Shown: positions 8,940 to 17,437 of the stretch, piece by piece
How positions within the stretch are numbered: the stretch's first letter is position 1
How the letters are laid out: each line of letters opens with the position of its first letter
NCBI RefSeq assembly: GCF_001297775.1
Contig: NZ_LIFX01000001.1
Coordinates: 186,001-250,000, forward strand
DNA from: Trabulsiella odontotermitis
GTDB taxonomy: Bacteria > Pseudomonadota > Gammaproteobacteria > Enterobacterales > Enterobacteriaceae
DNA: 64,000 nucleotides
Direction: 5' to 3'
Notes under the pieces: generated by a model
Told to the model about the DNA's origin: nothing
The model's database searches: none
What the model saw: only the letters and a program-made list of their open reading frames with translations
Program-made: the position numbers and the translations under genes

Positions 8940-10139
8940 TCAGGCGTGGGCGTGTTGATACAGTTCTGCTTTTGGCTGACGAATCGTCGTCGACAGGGCC
9001 AGTGAGAGGATCAGCAGCGCGAAGATGACGCAGAAGGTCACATAGAAGCCGCCAAACAGAGAGGCAATCAGCGACCCGCAAATGCTGCCGATACCGAAGC
9101 CTAAATAAATCACCCCGTAGTTTTTCGCCAGGTTGTTGAGGCCAAAGAATTCGCTGACCAGCGACGGGAACACGGTGATGGTGCCGCCAAAGTTAAAGGC
9201 CACGCAGGCGATAGCCGCAAAGAACGTCATTGCATTCAGTGGCGCGAACAGGAGAGCGGCCATACCGATGAGCGAAATTACCTGACCGATAGTAATGACG
9301 CGGATACGGGCGATTTTGTCAGACAGAATGCCGAGCACCAGCCGACCACTGAGGTTGGCGATGGAGATAACGGTCACCGCATTGGCGGCGGTCAGCACAT
9401 CGAGGTGCACCATGCCCTGGGCAATATCTTTCGCCACACCAATGACATACAGGCCGCTCATGCAGGCGGTCAGGAACATCACCGCCAGCATCCAGTACTG
9501 CGGTTTGCGCATGGATTCGGCGAGAGTAAAGTCATTCGCCGCCACGCCATCGGACGTTTTCACCACCTGATTCGGTGCATCGGTCATCAGCGTCGCGCCA
9601 AAGACAATCATCACCAGGACGATAGCGCCCCAGATAATGAAGGTTTTTTCCAGACCGACGCTGGCAAGCAGATGGCTGTCGATAAACTTAAAGCCCAGAC
9701 TACCGAGACCGTAAGAGCCAATCGAGAAGGCAGAAATCAGCCCCTTACGTTCCGGGAACCATTTCACGCAGTTGGAAAGCGTCAGCAGATAACCCGCGCC
9801 ATCCGCCAGTCCCACCAGGATCCCCGCGCTCAGCCAGAGCATCATCAGGCTGCCGGAGTGCGCCGTCAGGAAAAATCCCAGTCCCAGCAGAACGCCGGAG
9901 GCCATCGTTACACGCTTCACGCCGAAGCGTTCCTGCAACTTACCGGCAACGGATGACGAGATGGCCAGCCCGAGACTTAACAGGCCAAAGGAGAACGCCA
10001 CCTGACTTACCGGTTCGTTGAGTTTGTCTGAGAGTGAGCTGTTGAAGAGGCTCCAGGTGTAGACCGAGCCAAGCGCGAATTGTGTCACGATAGTGCCGAA
10101 CAGGGTCAGCCAGCGGGTGTGTTGCGTAACAGGTTTCAT
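8940..10139 (-). CDS. yhjX: Pyruvate-inducible MFS transporter YhjX
   Basis: A 399-residue major facilitator protein of the oxalate:formate antiporter-like family, with 12 predicted membrane helices. It has typical loop motifs such as GKLQERFGVKRVTM after helix 2 and GRLVLGILSDKIARIRV in the second half. In E. coli yhjX is the main target of the pyruvate-sensing YpdA/YpdB two-component system. Its transport substrate is not firmly established; pyruvate is suspected. A YpdB-type direct repeat lies 72-102 bases upstream of the start codon, supporting the same control here. It is monocistronic, with its own terminator downstream. Confidence 0.93.
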   Translation of the reverse strand: MKPVTQHTRWLTLFGTIVTQFALGSVYTWSLFNSSLSDKLNEPVSQVAFSFGLLSLGLAISSSVAGKLQERFGVKRVTMASGVLLGLGFFLTAHSGSLMMLWLSAGILVGLADGAGYLLTLSNCVKWFPERKGLISAFSIGSYGLGSLGFKFIDSHLLASVGLEKTFIIWGAIVLVMIVFGATLMTDAPNQVVKTSDGVAANDFTLAESMRKPQYWMLAVMFLTACMSGLYVIGVAKDIAQGMVHLDVLTAANAVTVISIANLSGRLVLGILSDKIARIRVITIGQVISLIGMAALLFAPLNAMTFFAAIACVAFNFGGTITVFPSLVSEFFGLNNLAKNYGVIYLGFGIGSICGSLIASLFGGFYVTFCVIFALLILSLALSTTIRQPKAELYQHAHA

Positions 10140-10210
10140 AGCAGATGCGCCTTTATCTATTCACTGGCGCTACCATAACGAAACGCGTTTCACGCCAGGG
10201 GGAAAAGGGC

Positions 10211-10241
10211 ATGAAATGCCGTGAGAACGGAATGAAATGCA
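10211..10241 (-). promoter_or_regulatory. YpdB response-regulator binding site upstream of yhjX
   Basis: On the minus strand TGCATTTCAT (10232-10241) and GGCATTTCAT (10211-10220) are separated by exactly 11 bases. The site described for YpdB at E. coli yhjX is a direct repeat of GGCATTTCAT with an 11-base gap, so 19 of 20 positions match. Orientation and distance to yhjX fit an activator site. Confidence 0.85.
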
Positions 10242-10284
10242 CGCCTCGCGGAATGAATGACATGGCGACAATCGCCGGGTGGAT

Positions 10285-10316
10285 GTTGAAAAAGTAAGTT
10301 AGTGCCTACTTTCAAC
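10285..10316. repeat. Imperfect inverted repeat between yhjX and yhjY
   Basis: GTTGAAAAAGTAAG on the left faces CCTACTTTCAAC on the right. The inner core AAAGTAAG/CCTACTTT spans 10291-10312. It lies 53 bases beyond the yhjY stop and about 145 bases upstream of yhjX, so it could be a weak yhjY terminator or an operator. I cannot assign a binding protein. Confidence 0.5.
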
Positions 10317-10368
10317 AGAGAATGCGTCATTTCTGTAATTGAAATGTAAATCAGTTGCTAAATTAAGG

Positions 10369-10920
10369 CTAAAACGCAGCGCTGACGCCCAATACGTAGA
10401 GGTAGTTTTCGCCATACACGGTATTGTCCGATTGCGACAACGACGCATACGCCGCCAGATGTGAATTCAGTGACATATCCGCGCCGACGGTGACATCCAC
10501 CCAGTTGCTGTTTGGCTCCCCGCCTGCCGACCGGTACAGGTCAGACTGCGACTGCCACGGATCATTGCCATCCTGCTGATTAAAATTAAACTGCGCCCAC
10601 GGACGTACCCCCCACAGCAGGCCGGAATTCACCCGCCAGCCCACGCTCAGGGTATGCATCCCCTCCGGCGACGTGCCTTTCGAGGTATTCGTCGTGAACC
10701 CCACCGCATTCTGCGAAGCATTGATCCGCTCAGCGAGAATATCTTCGTAGCGCGGTTGGTGATCGCTATCCCATGTATAGCGTTCCGACGTATTACTTTG
10801 CGGGCCGATAGCGATATATTCCTGTTGCCAGGCAAAAACATCCGTCGCCAGACCGAGCCAGACGGAAGTACACACCGGAACCAGTACGCTCCAGCGGCCA
10901 CAGAATTTCTTTATGATCAT
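10369..10920 (-). CDS. yhjY: Autotransporter beta-domain-like outer membrane protein YhjY (short form)
   Basis: Probable outer-membrane beta-barrel protein of unknown role. It starts with a hydrophobic signal segment (residues about 10-30, ending DVFA) and shows alternating amphipathic strands. It ends in the aromatic C-terminal signature YVLGVSAAF used for BAM-dependent assembly. Sequence resembles the C-terminal autotransporter domain of E. coli YhjY. At 183 residues it is shorter than the roughly 230 residues I recall for the E. coli protein, mainly at the N-terminal side. The start has a GGAG 9-12 bases upstream, so this is not an obvious miscall. It is divergent from tag. Confidence 0.75.
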   Translation of the reverse strand: MIIKKFCGRWSVLVPVCTSVWLGLATDVFAWQQEYIAIGPQSNTSERYTWDSDHQPRYEDILAERINASQNAVGFTTNTSKGTSPEGMHTLSVGWRVNSGLLWGVRPWAQFNFNQQDGNDPWQSQSDLYRSAGGEPNSNWVDVTVGADMSLNSHLAAYASLSQSDNTVYGENYLYVLGVSAAF

Positions 10921-11069
10921 GAAACGACTCCAGAAAAGAGCCGAACCCGGCGGTATTGTTATTTGAAGAGGCTTTAATAACCCTTATTAACTATTGTCTC
11001 TTTAACAGACACGTCAAGCCGAAGCGAGACAATTTCGTTATGACAGACATTCAAATAGGGAGAGATGCT

Positions 11070-11633
11070 ATGCAACGTTGCGGTTGGGTCAGTCAGGATC
11101 CGCTCTACATCGCCTATCACGATCAAGAGTGGGGCGTTGCCGAAAAAAACGCGCAAAAGCTGTTCGAGATGATCTGTCTTGAAGGCCAGCAGGCCGGGCT
11201 TTCGTGGATCACGGTGCTGAAAAAAAGAGAAAACTACCGCCAGGCTTTCCATCAGTTTGATCCGCAGAAAGTCGCCGCCATGACCGAAGAGGATGTGGAA
11301 CGGCTGGTGCTTGATGCAGGCATCATCCGCCATCGCGGTAAGATTCAGGCCATTATTGGCAACGCTCGCGCCTTCCTTGCCATGGAGCAGAACGGCGAGC
11401 CTTTTGTGGATTTTGTCTGGTCGTTTGTTAACCATACGCCAGTAGTGACCACCGCGGCGACACTGGCCGACATCCCCGTGTCCACCCCGGCGTCTGATGC
11501 CCTGTCGAAAGCACTCAAGAAACGCGGCTTTAAGTTTGTCGGCACTACGATTTGCTACTCTTTTATGCAGGCCTGCGGTCTGGTCAACGACCATATCGTT
11601 GACTGTTTCTGTCATCAGGGGAGGTCGGGATGA
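11070..11633 (+). CDS. tag: 3-methyladenine DNA glycosylase I
   Basis: Constitutive base-excision repair enzyme that removes N3-methyladenine (and N3-methylguanine) from alkylated DNA. The start is ATG at 11070, preceded by AGGGAGAG. This gives 187 residues, identical in length to E. coli Tag and beginning MQRCGWVSQDPLYIAYHD; the longer open frame from 10956 has no homologous N-terminus. All four residues of the zinc snap are present: Cys4, His17, His175 and Cys179. The core motif LFEMICLEGQQAGLSW with Glu38 is intact. The stop overlaps the yiaC start (ATGA), so the two are co-translated. Confidence 0.97.
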   Translation: MQRCGWVSQDPLYIAYHDQEWGVAEKNAQKLFEMICLEGQQAGLSWITVLKKRENYRQAFHQFDPQKVAAMTEEDVERLVLDAGIIRHRGKIQAIIGNARAFLAMEQNGEPFVDFVWSFVNHTPVVTTAATLADIPVSTPASDALSKALKKRGFKFVGTTICYSFMQACGLVNDHIVDCFCHQGRSG

Positions 11634-12076
11634 TTCGAGAATGGCGCGGTGACGATACCACTCCCTTGCTGACGCTGTGGATGAAAAGCACCATCCACGC
11701 TCATCCGTTTATTGACGAGAGCTACTGGCACGAAAGTGAAGCGCTGGTGCGCGATGTTTATCTGCCCGCCGCCGTGACCTGGGTGTGGGAAGAGGGTGGC
11801 GAGGTGAAGGGATTCGTGAGCGTCATGGAATCACAGTTCGTCGGGGCGCTGTTTGTCGCCCCCGACGCTGAACGGCGCGGCATCGGCAGCGCGTTGCTTA
11901 ACCATGTTAAGCAACACTTTCCCGAGCTCAGCCTGGAGGTGTATCAGAAGAACAGCCGGGCGGTAAACTTCTACCATGCGCTGGGTTTTCGTATCGAAGA
12001 CAGCGCATGGCAGGAAGAGACCGGGCATCCGACCTGGATTATGCGCTGGCAGGCGGATCAAACACCGTTAGCGTAA
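11630..12076 (+). CDS. yiaC: GNAT-family N-acetyltransferase YiaC
   Basis: Single-domain acetyl-CoA-dependent acetyltransferase of 148 residues. The GNAT acetyl-CoA loop is seen as [15 protein letters not shown] (about residues 80-94). The C-terminal [16 protein letters not shown] beta-bulge segment follows. E. coli YiaC acetylates lysines on several proteins; substrate range here is inferred. It overlaps tag by 4 bases upstream, and its last 38 bases run head-on into the 3' end of bisC on the other strand. Both reading frames there are well conserved, so the convergent overlap looks real. Confidence 0.92.
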   Translation: MIREWRGDDTTPLLTLWMKSTIHAHPFIDESYWHESEALVRDVYLPAAVTWVWEEGGEVKGFVSVMESQFVGALFVAPDAERRGIGSALLNHVKQHFPELSLEVYQKNSRAVNFYHALGFRIEDSAWQEETGHPTWIMRWQADQTPLA

Positions 12077-14372
12077 GTGCCGGGCCGTCATATTTTTCCA
12101 GCCACACCAGCGCGGTATTGCCAGCACAGCCGTTGCCCAGGCGCGAGCTGGGCAGATCTTTGGTCAGAACGTTGACCGCGCCGTTTTTGCAAATGCCGCC
12201 CGCCGCCGGGTCCAGATCCGGCCAGGCACCTTCATGCAGACAAATCACACCGGGGCGAATGCCCTCCGTCACTACCGCGCCCGCCAGCACCTGCCCGCGC
12301 GCATTCCAGACCCGCACCAGATCGCCATCGGCAATGCCGCGCGCCTGCGCGTCCTGCGGGTGGAGAGTCAGCGGTTCGCGCCCGGCGACGGCATACTGTT
12401 CGCGCAGCGCCGTGTAGTTTAACTGGCTGTGCAACCGGTGCGCCGGGTGTGCTGACAGCAGCGCCAGTTGCCCTTCTTCCGCGTTGCCGTGCCACTCGTC
12501 AGGCTCCAGCCACATCGGGTGTCCCGGACAATCGGCGTAACCAAACCCGGCAATACGTTCGGAATAGATCTCAATCTTACCGCCGGGCGTTTTCAGCGGG
12601 TTCGCATCGGGATCAGCACGAAACGCGGCAAAGCGGACAAACTGCGCATTCTGCTCGCTTTCCGGCATCTCAATCAGCTGGTTCGCCTGCCAGAACTCGC
12701 TGAACGGCGGCAGCGTTACCTGCTGACTGGCGCCGCGCTGGCTGGCGATGTCGTAAAACGTCTCCAGCCATTGCAGCTCGGTTTTACCTTCTGTAAAGCG
12801 CGCTCTGCCACCCGTTTCCCAGCGCTCGCTGAGATCTGCGAACACCGCGAAATCATCCCGCGCCTCATCGCGCGGCGCGACCACCTGCTTCATTGGCACC
12901 AGATGCTGGTTGCTGTAGTCACCGGTCATGGTCAGATCGTTACGTTCAAAGGAAGTAGTCGCGGGCAGAACAATATCCGCATGGCGCGCGGCAGCGGTCC
13001 AGAAGCATTCGGAGATCACCACCAGCTCCGGTTTTTGCCACGCGCGGATCAACCGGTTGGTGTCCTGATGATGAGTAAAGTTAGCGCCGCCCGCCCACCA
13101 CAGAAAACGGATGTCCGGGAAGTGGCGATCCAACCCGTTGTGCTGATAAGCGCCGCCGGGGTTTTCCAGCGCTTCCACAATGCGCGCGACCGGGATTTTA
13201 TCTACCGCGTCAGTGCCGCCCGCGACGTTGCTCTGCATCGACCCGAGGACAGCGGCGCGGCGCGTCGGATTGCCGCCATTGGCGAAGTGATAAGAAAGCC
13301 CGAACCCGCCGCCCGGCGTACCGATTTGCCCGAGCATGGCGGCGAGGGTCACCAGCATCCAGTGTTTTTGCTCACCAAACTGCTGACGCTGCATCCCCCA
13401 GCCGGACATCAACATAGTGGTGTTTTCGTGGAATAACTGCGCCAGTTCGCGGATTTTCGCTGCACTGACGCCGCAAATCGCCGCTGCCCATTCTGCTGTT
13501 TTCGGCTGGCCGTCGGTTTCGCCCGTCAGGTAACCGGCAAACACCTCGTAACCGGTGGTGCAGCGTTGTAAAAATGCGCGGTCATGCCAGTCGTTTTCCT
13601 GCAACGTGTACGCAATGCCGAGCATCAGCGCCACGTCAGTGCCCATGTGCGGCGCAATCCACTCGCCCGCATCGCCAAAGAAATCCACGGTTTCCGATCG
13701 CATCGGATCGATGCAGATCAGCCGTTTGCCGCTATTACGCAGCTTGTCGAACCACGGGATGCCCTGCTCATCCGATGCGTTCCACGCTATTTTCAGCGTA
13801 TTCAGTGGATTAGCGCTCCACAGCACCACCACGTCAGTGTGCTCCAGTACCAACGGCCAGCTGGTCTGCTGCTGGTAGACTTCATTGCCGCCCACCACAT
13901 GCGGCATGATCGCCTGCGCCGCGCCGGTGGAATAATCCCCCAGATGCCCGGTATAGCCGCCCGCGAGACTCATGTAGCGCTGCAGCAGCGTCGCCGCCTT
14001 ATGCAACACGCCGTTAGAGCGCCAGCCGTAAGATCCGGCAAAAATGGACGACGGACCATAGCCTTCGCGAATTCGCCGGTGCTGCGCGTGGATGAGATCC
14101 AGCGCCTCATCCCAGCTCACCCGGACAAATTCATCCTGCCCACGGACGCCCTGCGGCTGCTCCGGCGAGGCGAGAAAACCTTTTCGCACCATCGGGTAAC
14201 GGATACGCGTTTTGCTGTGTACCTGCTCGCGCACGACGGTTTGCAGCGAGTTACTGAAGCCGGTGGTGATCGCCCCGCGTGACGACAGCACGGTGTCGCC
14301 ATCGGTTTCAACCAGCATCGGCCCCCAGTGGGCGGCGGTTAAGACTGTTTTCGTGGTGGATGAGTTTGCCAA
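12039..14372 (-). CDS. bisC: Biotin sulfoxide reductase BisC
   Basis: Cytoplasmic molybdenum bis-MGD enzyme of the DMSO reductase family. It reduces biotin d-sulfoxide and methionine S-sulfoxide. I choose the TTG start at 14372, with AGGAG six bases upstream at 14379-14383. This gives 777 residues, the E. coli BisC length, and an N-terminus [20 protein letters not shown] that aligns. An in-frame ATG at 14426 would add 18 unconserved residues. The molybdenum ligand serine lies in GDYSTGAAQ (Ser148). There is no twin-arginine signal, consistent with a cytoplasmic enzyme. It is divergent from the LacI-type gene and overlaps yiaC by 38 bases at its 3' end. Confidence 0.93.
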   Translation of the reverse strand: MANSSTTKTVLTAAHWGPMLVETDGDTVLSSRGAITTGFSNSLQTVVREQVHSKTRIRYPMVRKGFLASPEQPQGVRGQDEFVRVSWDEALDLIHAQHRRIREGYGPSSIFAGSYGWRSNGVLHKAATLLQRYMSLAGGYTGHLGDYSTGAAQAIMPHVVGGNEVYQQQTSWPLVLEHTDVVVLWSANPLNTLKIAWNASDEQGIPWFDKLRNSGKRLICIDPMRSETVDFFGDAGEWIAPHMGTDVALMLGIAYTLQENDWHDRAFLQRCTTGYEVFAGYLTGETDGQPKTAEWAAAICGVSAAKIRELAQLFHENTTMLMSGWGMQRQQFGEQKHWMLVTLAAMLGQIGTPGGGFGLSYHFANGGNPTRRAAVLGSMQSNVAGGTDAVDKIPVARIVEALENPGGAYQHNGLDRHFPDIRFLWWAGGANFTHHQDTNRLIRAWQKPELVVISECFWTAAARHADIVLPATTSFERNDLTMTGDYSNQHLVPMKQVVAPRDEARDDFAVFADLSERWETGGRARFTEGKTELQWLETFYDIASQRGASQQVTLPPFSEFWQANQLIEMPESEQNAQFVRFAAFRADPDANPLKTPGGKIEIYSERIAGFGYADCPGHPMWLEPDEWHGNAEEGQLALLSAHPAHRLHSQLNYTALREQYAVAGREPLTLHPQDAQARGIADGDLVRVWNARGQVLAGAVVTEGIRPGVICLHEGAWPDLDPAAGGICKNGAVNVLTKDLPSSRLGNGCAGNTALVWLEKYDGPALTLTVFDPPASA

Positions 14373-14536
14373 TGCCTGCTCCTGAACACGGATACCGGGA
14401 TGAGGTTTACCTGTAATTTTGTACATATTCAGGCGTTATAATCAACCGCTGACCGTGACGACGTATAGAATAAAAAAGATTAAGCATCCTCCATTTTCGC
14501 GCTAAGGTGTTAGCACATTCAGGCGAGGGAGCAGTC

Positions 14537-15553
14537 ATGGCGAATAAGGCGCGTGCCACCATCAGTGACGTTGCAAAAGCAGCGAAAGCAGGCAAAACCA
14601 GCATTTCACGCTATCTCAATGGCGAAAAGCATCTGCTTTCCGAGGCCATGCTGGCGCGCATCGAAAAAGCCGTCGCCGATCTCGATTATCGTCCAAGCCT
14701 GATGGCGCGTGGCCTGAAGCACGGCCGCACGCGTCTGATTGGTCTTATCATCGCTGACATCACCAACCCGTATTCCGTCCACGTATTAAGCGGCATCGAA
14801 GCCGCCTGTCGCGAAAAAGGTTTTACGCCGCTGGTCTGTAATACCAACAACGAGGTCAATCAGGAGCTGCATTATCTCGATCTGCTGCGCAGTTATCAGG
14901 TGGAAGGGATTGTGGTGAACGCTGTCGGTATGCGCGAAGAGGGCTTAAACCGTCTGCAACAGTCGGCGCTGCCGATGGTGCTTATCGACCGCAAAATTCC
15001 TGAATTCGCCTGTGACGTCGTCGGTCTCGACAACACCCAGGCCGCCACCACCGCCACCGAGCATCTTGTCGATCAGGGCTTTGAAGCACTGCTGTTTCTT
15101 AGCGAACCGCTGGGCACCGTCAATACGCGGCGCGAGCGTCTCAGCGCCTTTCGCGCCACCCTCGCCCGCTACCCGGGCATTATGGCTGAAAACGCCGAAG
15201 TGCCGCTGGCCGACAGCGCCGTTATCGACAACGCCCTGCGCCAGTTCCATACCCGCCATCGCGGAATGCGTAAAGCGGTCATTTCCGCCAACGGCGCGTT
15301 AACGCTGCAGGTCGCCCGCTCGCTGAAACGGCTGGGGCTGCACTGGGGCAGCGATATTGGCCTGCTGGGGTTCGACGAGCTGGAGTGGGCGGAGCTGGCA
15401 GGCGTCGGGATCACCACCCTCAAACAGCCCACCTGGCAGATCGGTTTCGCCGCGGTAGAGCAGGTGGTGCGCCGTATCGAGGGTAACCACGAACCCATCC
15501 GCGAACAGGTCTTTTCCGGCGAGCTGATCGTCAGGGGCTCAACCGCCCGTTAA
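14537..15553 (+). CDS. LacI-family regulator, PtxS-like, of the 2-ketogluconate cluster
   Basis: A 338-residue LacI/GalR repressor: N-terminal helix-turn-helix (RATISDVAKAAKAGKTSISR), hinge RPSLMARGLKHGRTRLIGLI, then a periplasmic-binding-protein-like sensor domain with the LLGFDELEWAELAGVGITTL motif near the end. The recognition helix region (KAGKTSISRYLNG) departs from the usual VSxxTVSRVLN pattern. The start at 14537 has GAGGGA 7 bases upstream; an upstream in-frame ATG at 14507 lacks one. In Pseudomonas the LacI-type PtxS represses kguEKTD in response to 2-ketogluconate. The same gene order here makes that the best guess. It is divergent from bisC. A small palindrome GCTAA/TTAGC at 14501-14514 could be its own operator. 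Confidence 0.8.
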   Translation: MANKARATISDVAKAAKAGKTSISRYLNGEKHLLSEAMLARIEKAVADLDYRPSLMARGLKHGRTRLIGLIIADITNPYSVHVLSGIEAACREKGFTPLVCNTNNEVNQELHYLDLLRSYQVEGIVVNAVGMREEGLNRLQQSALPMVLIDRKIPEFACDVVGLDNTQAATTATEHLVDQGFEALLFLSEPLGTVNTRRERLSAFRATLARYPGIMAENAEVPLADSAVIDNALRQFHTRHRGMRKAVISANGALTLQVARSLKRLGLHWGSDIGLLGFDELEWAELAGVGITTLKQPTWQIGFAAVEQVVRRIEGNHEPIREQVFSGELIVRGSTAR

Positions 15554-15561
15554 ATTCTCTT

Positions 15562-15577
15562 CGTGACTGCGATCATA
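15562..15577 (+). promoter_or_regulatory. Candidate CRP site upstream of kguE
   Basis: CGTGA, six bases, TCATA matches the CRP consensus TGTGA-N6-TCACA at eight of ten key positions. It lies just upstream of the operator-like palindrome, which suits catabolite control of a sugar-acid operon. No -35/-10 pair is clear nearby. Confidence 0.4.
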
Positions 15578-15601
15578 ATTTGAGCAAAGGCGACTTTTCT
15601 T

Positions 15602-15615
15602 TGGAATCGGTTCCA
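15602..15615 (+). promoter_or_regulatory. Probable operator for the LacI/PtxS-like regulator
   Basis: TGGAATCGGTTCCA is a 14-bp near-palindrome with the central CG and outer half-sites typical of LacI-family operators. It closely resembles the TGAAACCGGTTTCA operator described for Pseudomonas PtxS. It lies in the 110-base gap between the regulator and kguE. Confidence 0.6.
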
Positions 15616-15621
15616 TTTAGC

Positions 15622-15646
15622 GTTACTACAAGATTAATGTAGTAAC
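15622..15646 (+). repeat. Perfect 9-bp inverted repeat before kguE
   Basis: GTTACTACA (15622-15630) and TGTAGTAAC (15638-15646) are perfect complements around a 7-base spacer. The repeat ends 17 bases before the kguE start and just before its GGGGAAAGAG ribosome site. It could be a second operator or a leader hairpin that limits translation. Confidence 0.6.
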
Positions 15647-15663
15647 CGCCGGGGAAAGAGCCG

Positions 15664-16413
15664 ATGGGAAGAAAAATTATCGTTGTTACTGCTGCTTACG
15701 GTAACGATCGCATCAAAGCGCTGGGCGGGCAGTCCGCCGTGCTGCCGTTCATTGCCGCCGCAGGCGCGGACGGCGTCGAAATCCGCCGCGAACTGTTCAG
15801 CGAAGAGGAACTCAACCACCTGCCCCGACTGGCGACGGAGATCGAACAGCAGAAATTGCTGGCCTGTTATTCCGCCCCGGAGCCGCTGTTTGAACGCGAT
15901 GGCAAGCTGAACCCGCGCATCGGCGCGCTGTTGCAGGAAGCGCAGACCCTCAACGCGCTGTGGCTGAAACTGTCGCTGGGCCATTTCTCTCACAGCGCCG
16001 CGCTGGAGCCGCTCCGCGCGATTCTCGCCAACACCGGCATGGCACTGGTGGTGGAAAACGATCAGACCGACTGCGGACAGCTGGCGCCAATGCAGCGCTT
16101 CAAAGCCGCCTGCCAGGTGCTGAAACTGCCCGTCACGCTGACTTTCGACATGGGCAACTGGCTGTGGGTGGGGGAATCCCCGGAAGAAGCCGCGCATCTG
16201 CTGGCGCCTGCGGTCAGCTATATCCACGTTAAAGCCGCCGAGCCGCATCATCATCATTATCGTGCTGTACCGCCGGATAACGCCCCGGCGCGCTGGCTGG
16301 CGCTGCTCAACGACCTGCCAGGCGACGCGCCACGCGGTATTGAGTTCCCGCTGGAAGGCCGCGATCTGACCGCCGTCACCCGCCACTACGTCAATTTATT
16401 ACGCGAGGAGTAA
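15664..16413 (+). CDS. kguE: KguE-like sugar epimerase/isomerase (TIM barrel)
   Basis: A 249-residue xylose-isomerase-like TIM-barrel protein (AP_endonuc_2 family). Candidate metal and active-site residues lie in VVENDQTD, TFDMGNWLWVGE, YIHVKAAEPHHHHY and RGIEFPLEG. It matches the first gene of Pseudomonas kguEKTD, annotated as an epimerase whose exact step is unclear. The position directly before a PfkB kinase, an MFS sugar-acid transporter and a 2-ketoacid reductase is the kgu order. The start has a strong GGGGAAAGAG site. Its stop is 3 bases from the kguK start. Confidence 0.75.
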   Translation: MGRKIIVVTAAYGNDRIKALGGQSAVLPFIAAAGADGVEIRRELFSEEELNHLPRLATEIEQQKLLACYSAPEPLFERDGKLNPRIGALLQEAQTLNALWLKLSLGHFSHSAALEPLRAILANTGMALVVENDQTDCGQLAPMQRFKAACQVLKLPVTLTFDMGNWLWVGESPEEAAHLLAPAVSYIHVKAAEPHHHHYRAVPPDNAPARWLALLNDLPGDAPRGIEFPLEGRDLTAVTRHYVNLLREE

Positions 16414-16416
16414 ACC

Positions 16417-17358
16417 ATGGACAATGCACTGGATGTCATCACCATCGGCGAGGCCATGGCGATGTTTGTCGCCAGAGAGACCGGTGACCTGGCGGACGTA
16501 GAACAGTTTATGAAACGCGTTGCGGGTGCCGAACTGAACGTGGCGACCGGTCTGGCGCGCCTCGGCCTGAAAGTCGGCTGGGTGAGCCGGGTCGGTGACG
16601 ACAGCTTTGGCCGCTTCGTGCTTAACGGCCTGAAAAAAGAGGGCATTAACGCCGAAGGCGTGATCCTTGATGGCTGCTACAGAACCGGCTTTCAGCTGAA
16701 ATCTAAGGTCGAAAATGGAACCGATCCCATTGTGGAGTATTTCCGCAAAGACTCGGCGGCCAGCCATCTCTCGGTAGATGATTACTATGCCGGATACTTC
16801 TCCCGCGCCCGCCACTTACACCTGAGCGGCGTGGCGGCGGCGCTGTCCCGCACCTCGTACGAACTGCTCGACCACGCGGCGCGGACGATGAAAGCGCAGG
16901 GCAAAACGCTGTCGTTCGATCCAAATCTGCGCCCGGTGCTGTGGGAGAGCGAAGCGGAGATGGTGGAAAAGCTGAACCAGCTCGCCGTACAGGCGGACTG
17001 GGTGCTACCGGGCCTGAAAGAGGGAATGATCCTTACCGGTCGCCAGACGCCGGAAGCGATCGCCGATTTCTATCTTGATCGCGGTGTGCAGGCCGTGGTG
17101 ATTAAAACCGGCTCTGACGGCGCCTGGTACAAATCGGCGACCGGTGAAAAAGGCGCTGTGGCGGCCGTCCGAGTGGAAAACGTCGTGGATACCGTGGGGG
17201 CGGGTGATGGTTTTGCGGTTGGCGTCATCAGTGCCCTGCTGGAAGGAAAAACGCTGCACCAGGCCGTCGCGCGAGGCAACAAAATCGGCTCGCTGGCGAT
17301 TCAGGTGCAAGGCGACAGTGAAGGTCTGCCGACCCGTGACGCCCTTGGCGACGCGTGA
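16417..17358 (+). CDS. kguK: 2-ketogluconate kinase (PfkB family)
   Basis: Predicted to phosphorylate 2-keto-D-gluconate to 2-keto-6-phosphogluconate in the cytoplasm. The 313-residue ribokinase-fold protein carries the first PfkB signature region (GAELNVATGLARLGLKVGWV) and the second, DTVGAGDGF at 258-266, with the catalytic base Asp264. NPNLRP-type and KTGSDGAWY segments bind ATP and sugar. The family also includes 2-keto-3-deoxygluconate kinases, so the substrate is assigned from the neighbours rather than from the sequence. GAGGAG lies before the start, overlapping the end of kguE. Confidence 0.75.
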   Translation: MDNALDVITIGEAMAMFVARETGDLADVEQFMKRVAGAELNVATGLARLGLKVGWVSRVGDDSFGRFVLNGLKKEGINAEGVILDGCYRTGFQLKSKVENGTDPIVEYFRKDSAASHLSVDDYYAGYFSRARHLHLSGVAAALSRTSYELLDHAARTMKAQGKTLSFDPNLRPVLWESEAEMVEKLNQLAVQADWVLPGLKEGMILTGRQTPEAIADFYLDRGVQAVVIKTGSDGAWYKSATGEKGAVAAVRVENVVDTVGAGDGFAVGVISALLEGKTLHQAVARGNKIGSLAIQVQGDSEGLPTRDALGDA

Positions 17359-17437
17359 CAGGCATTGTGCATAAATAACAGCCACCGTGTACCCTACCGT
17401 CAACGGCGGCACTCACCTCATACCCAGAGGCAAGCCT

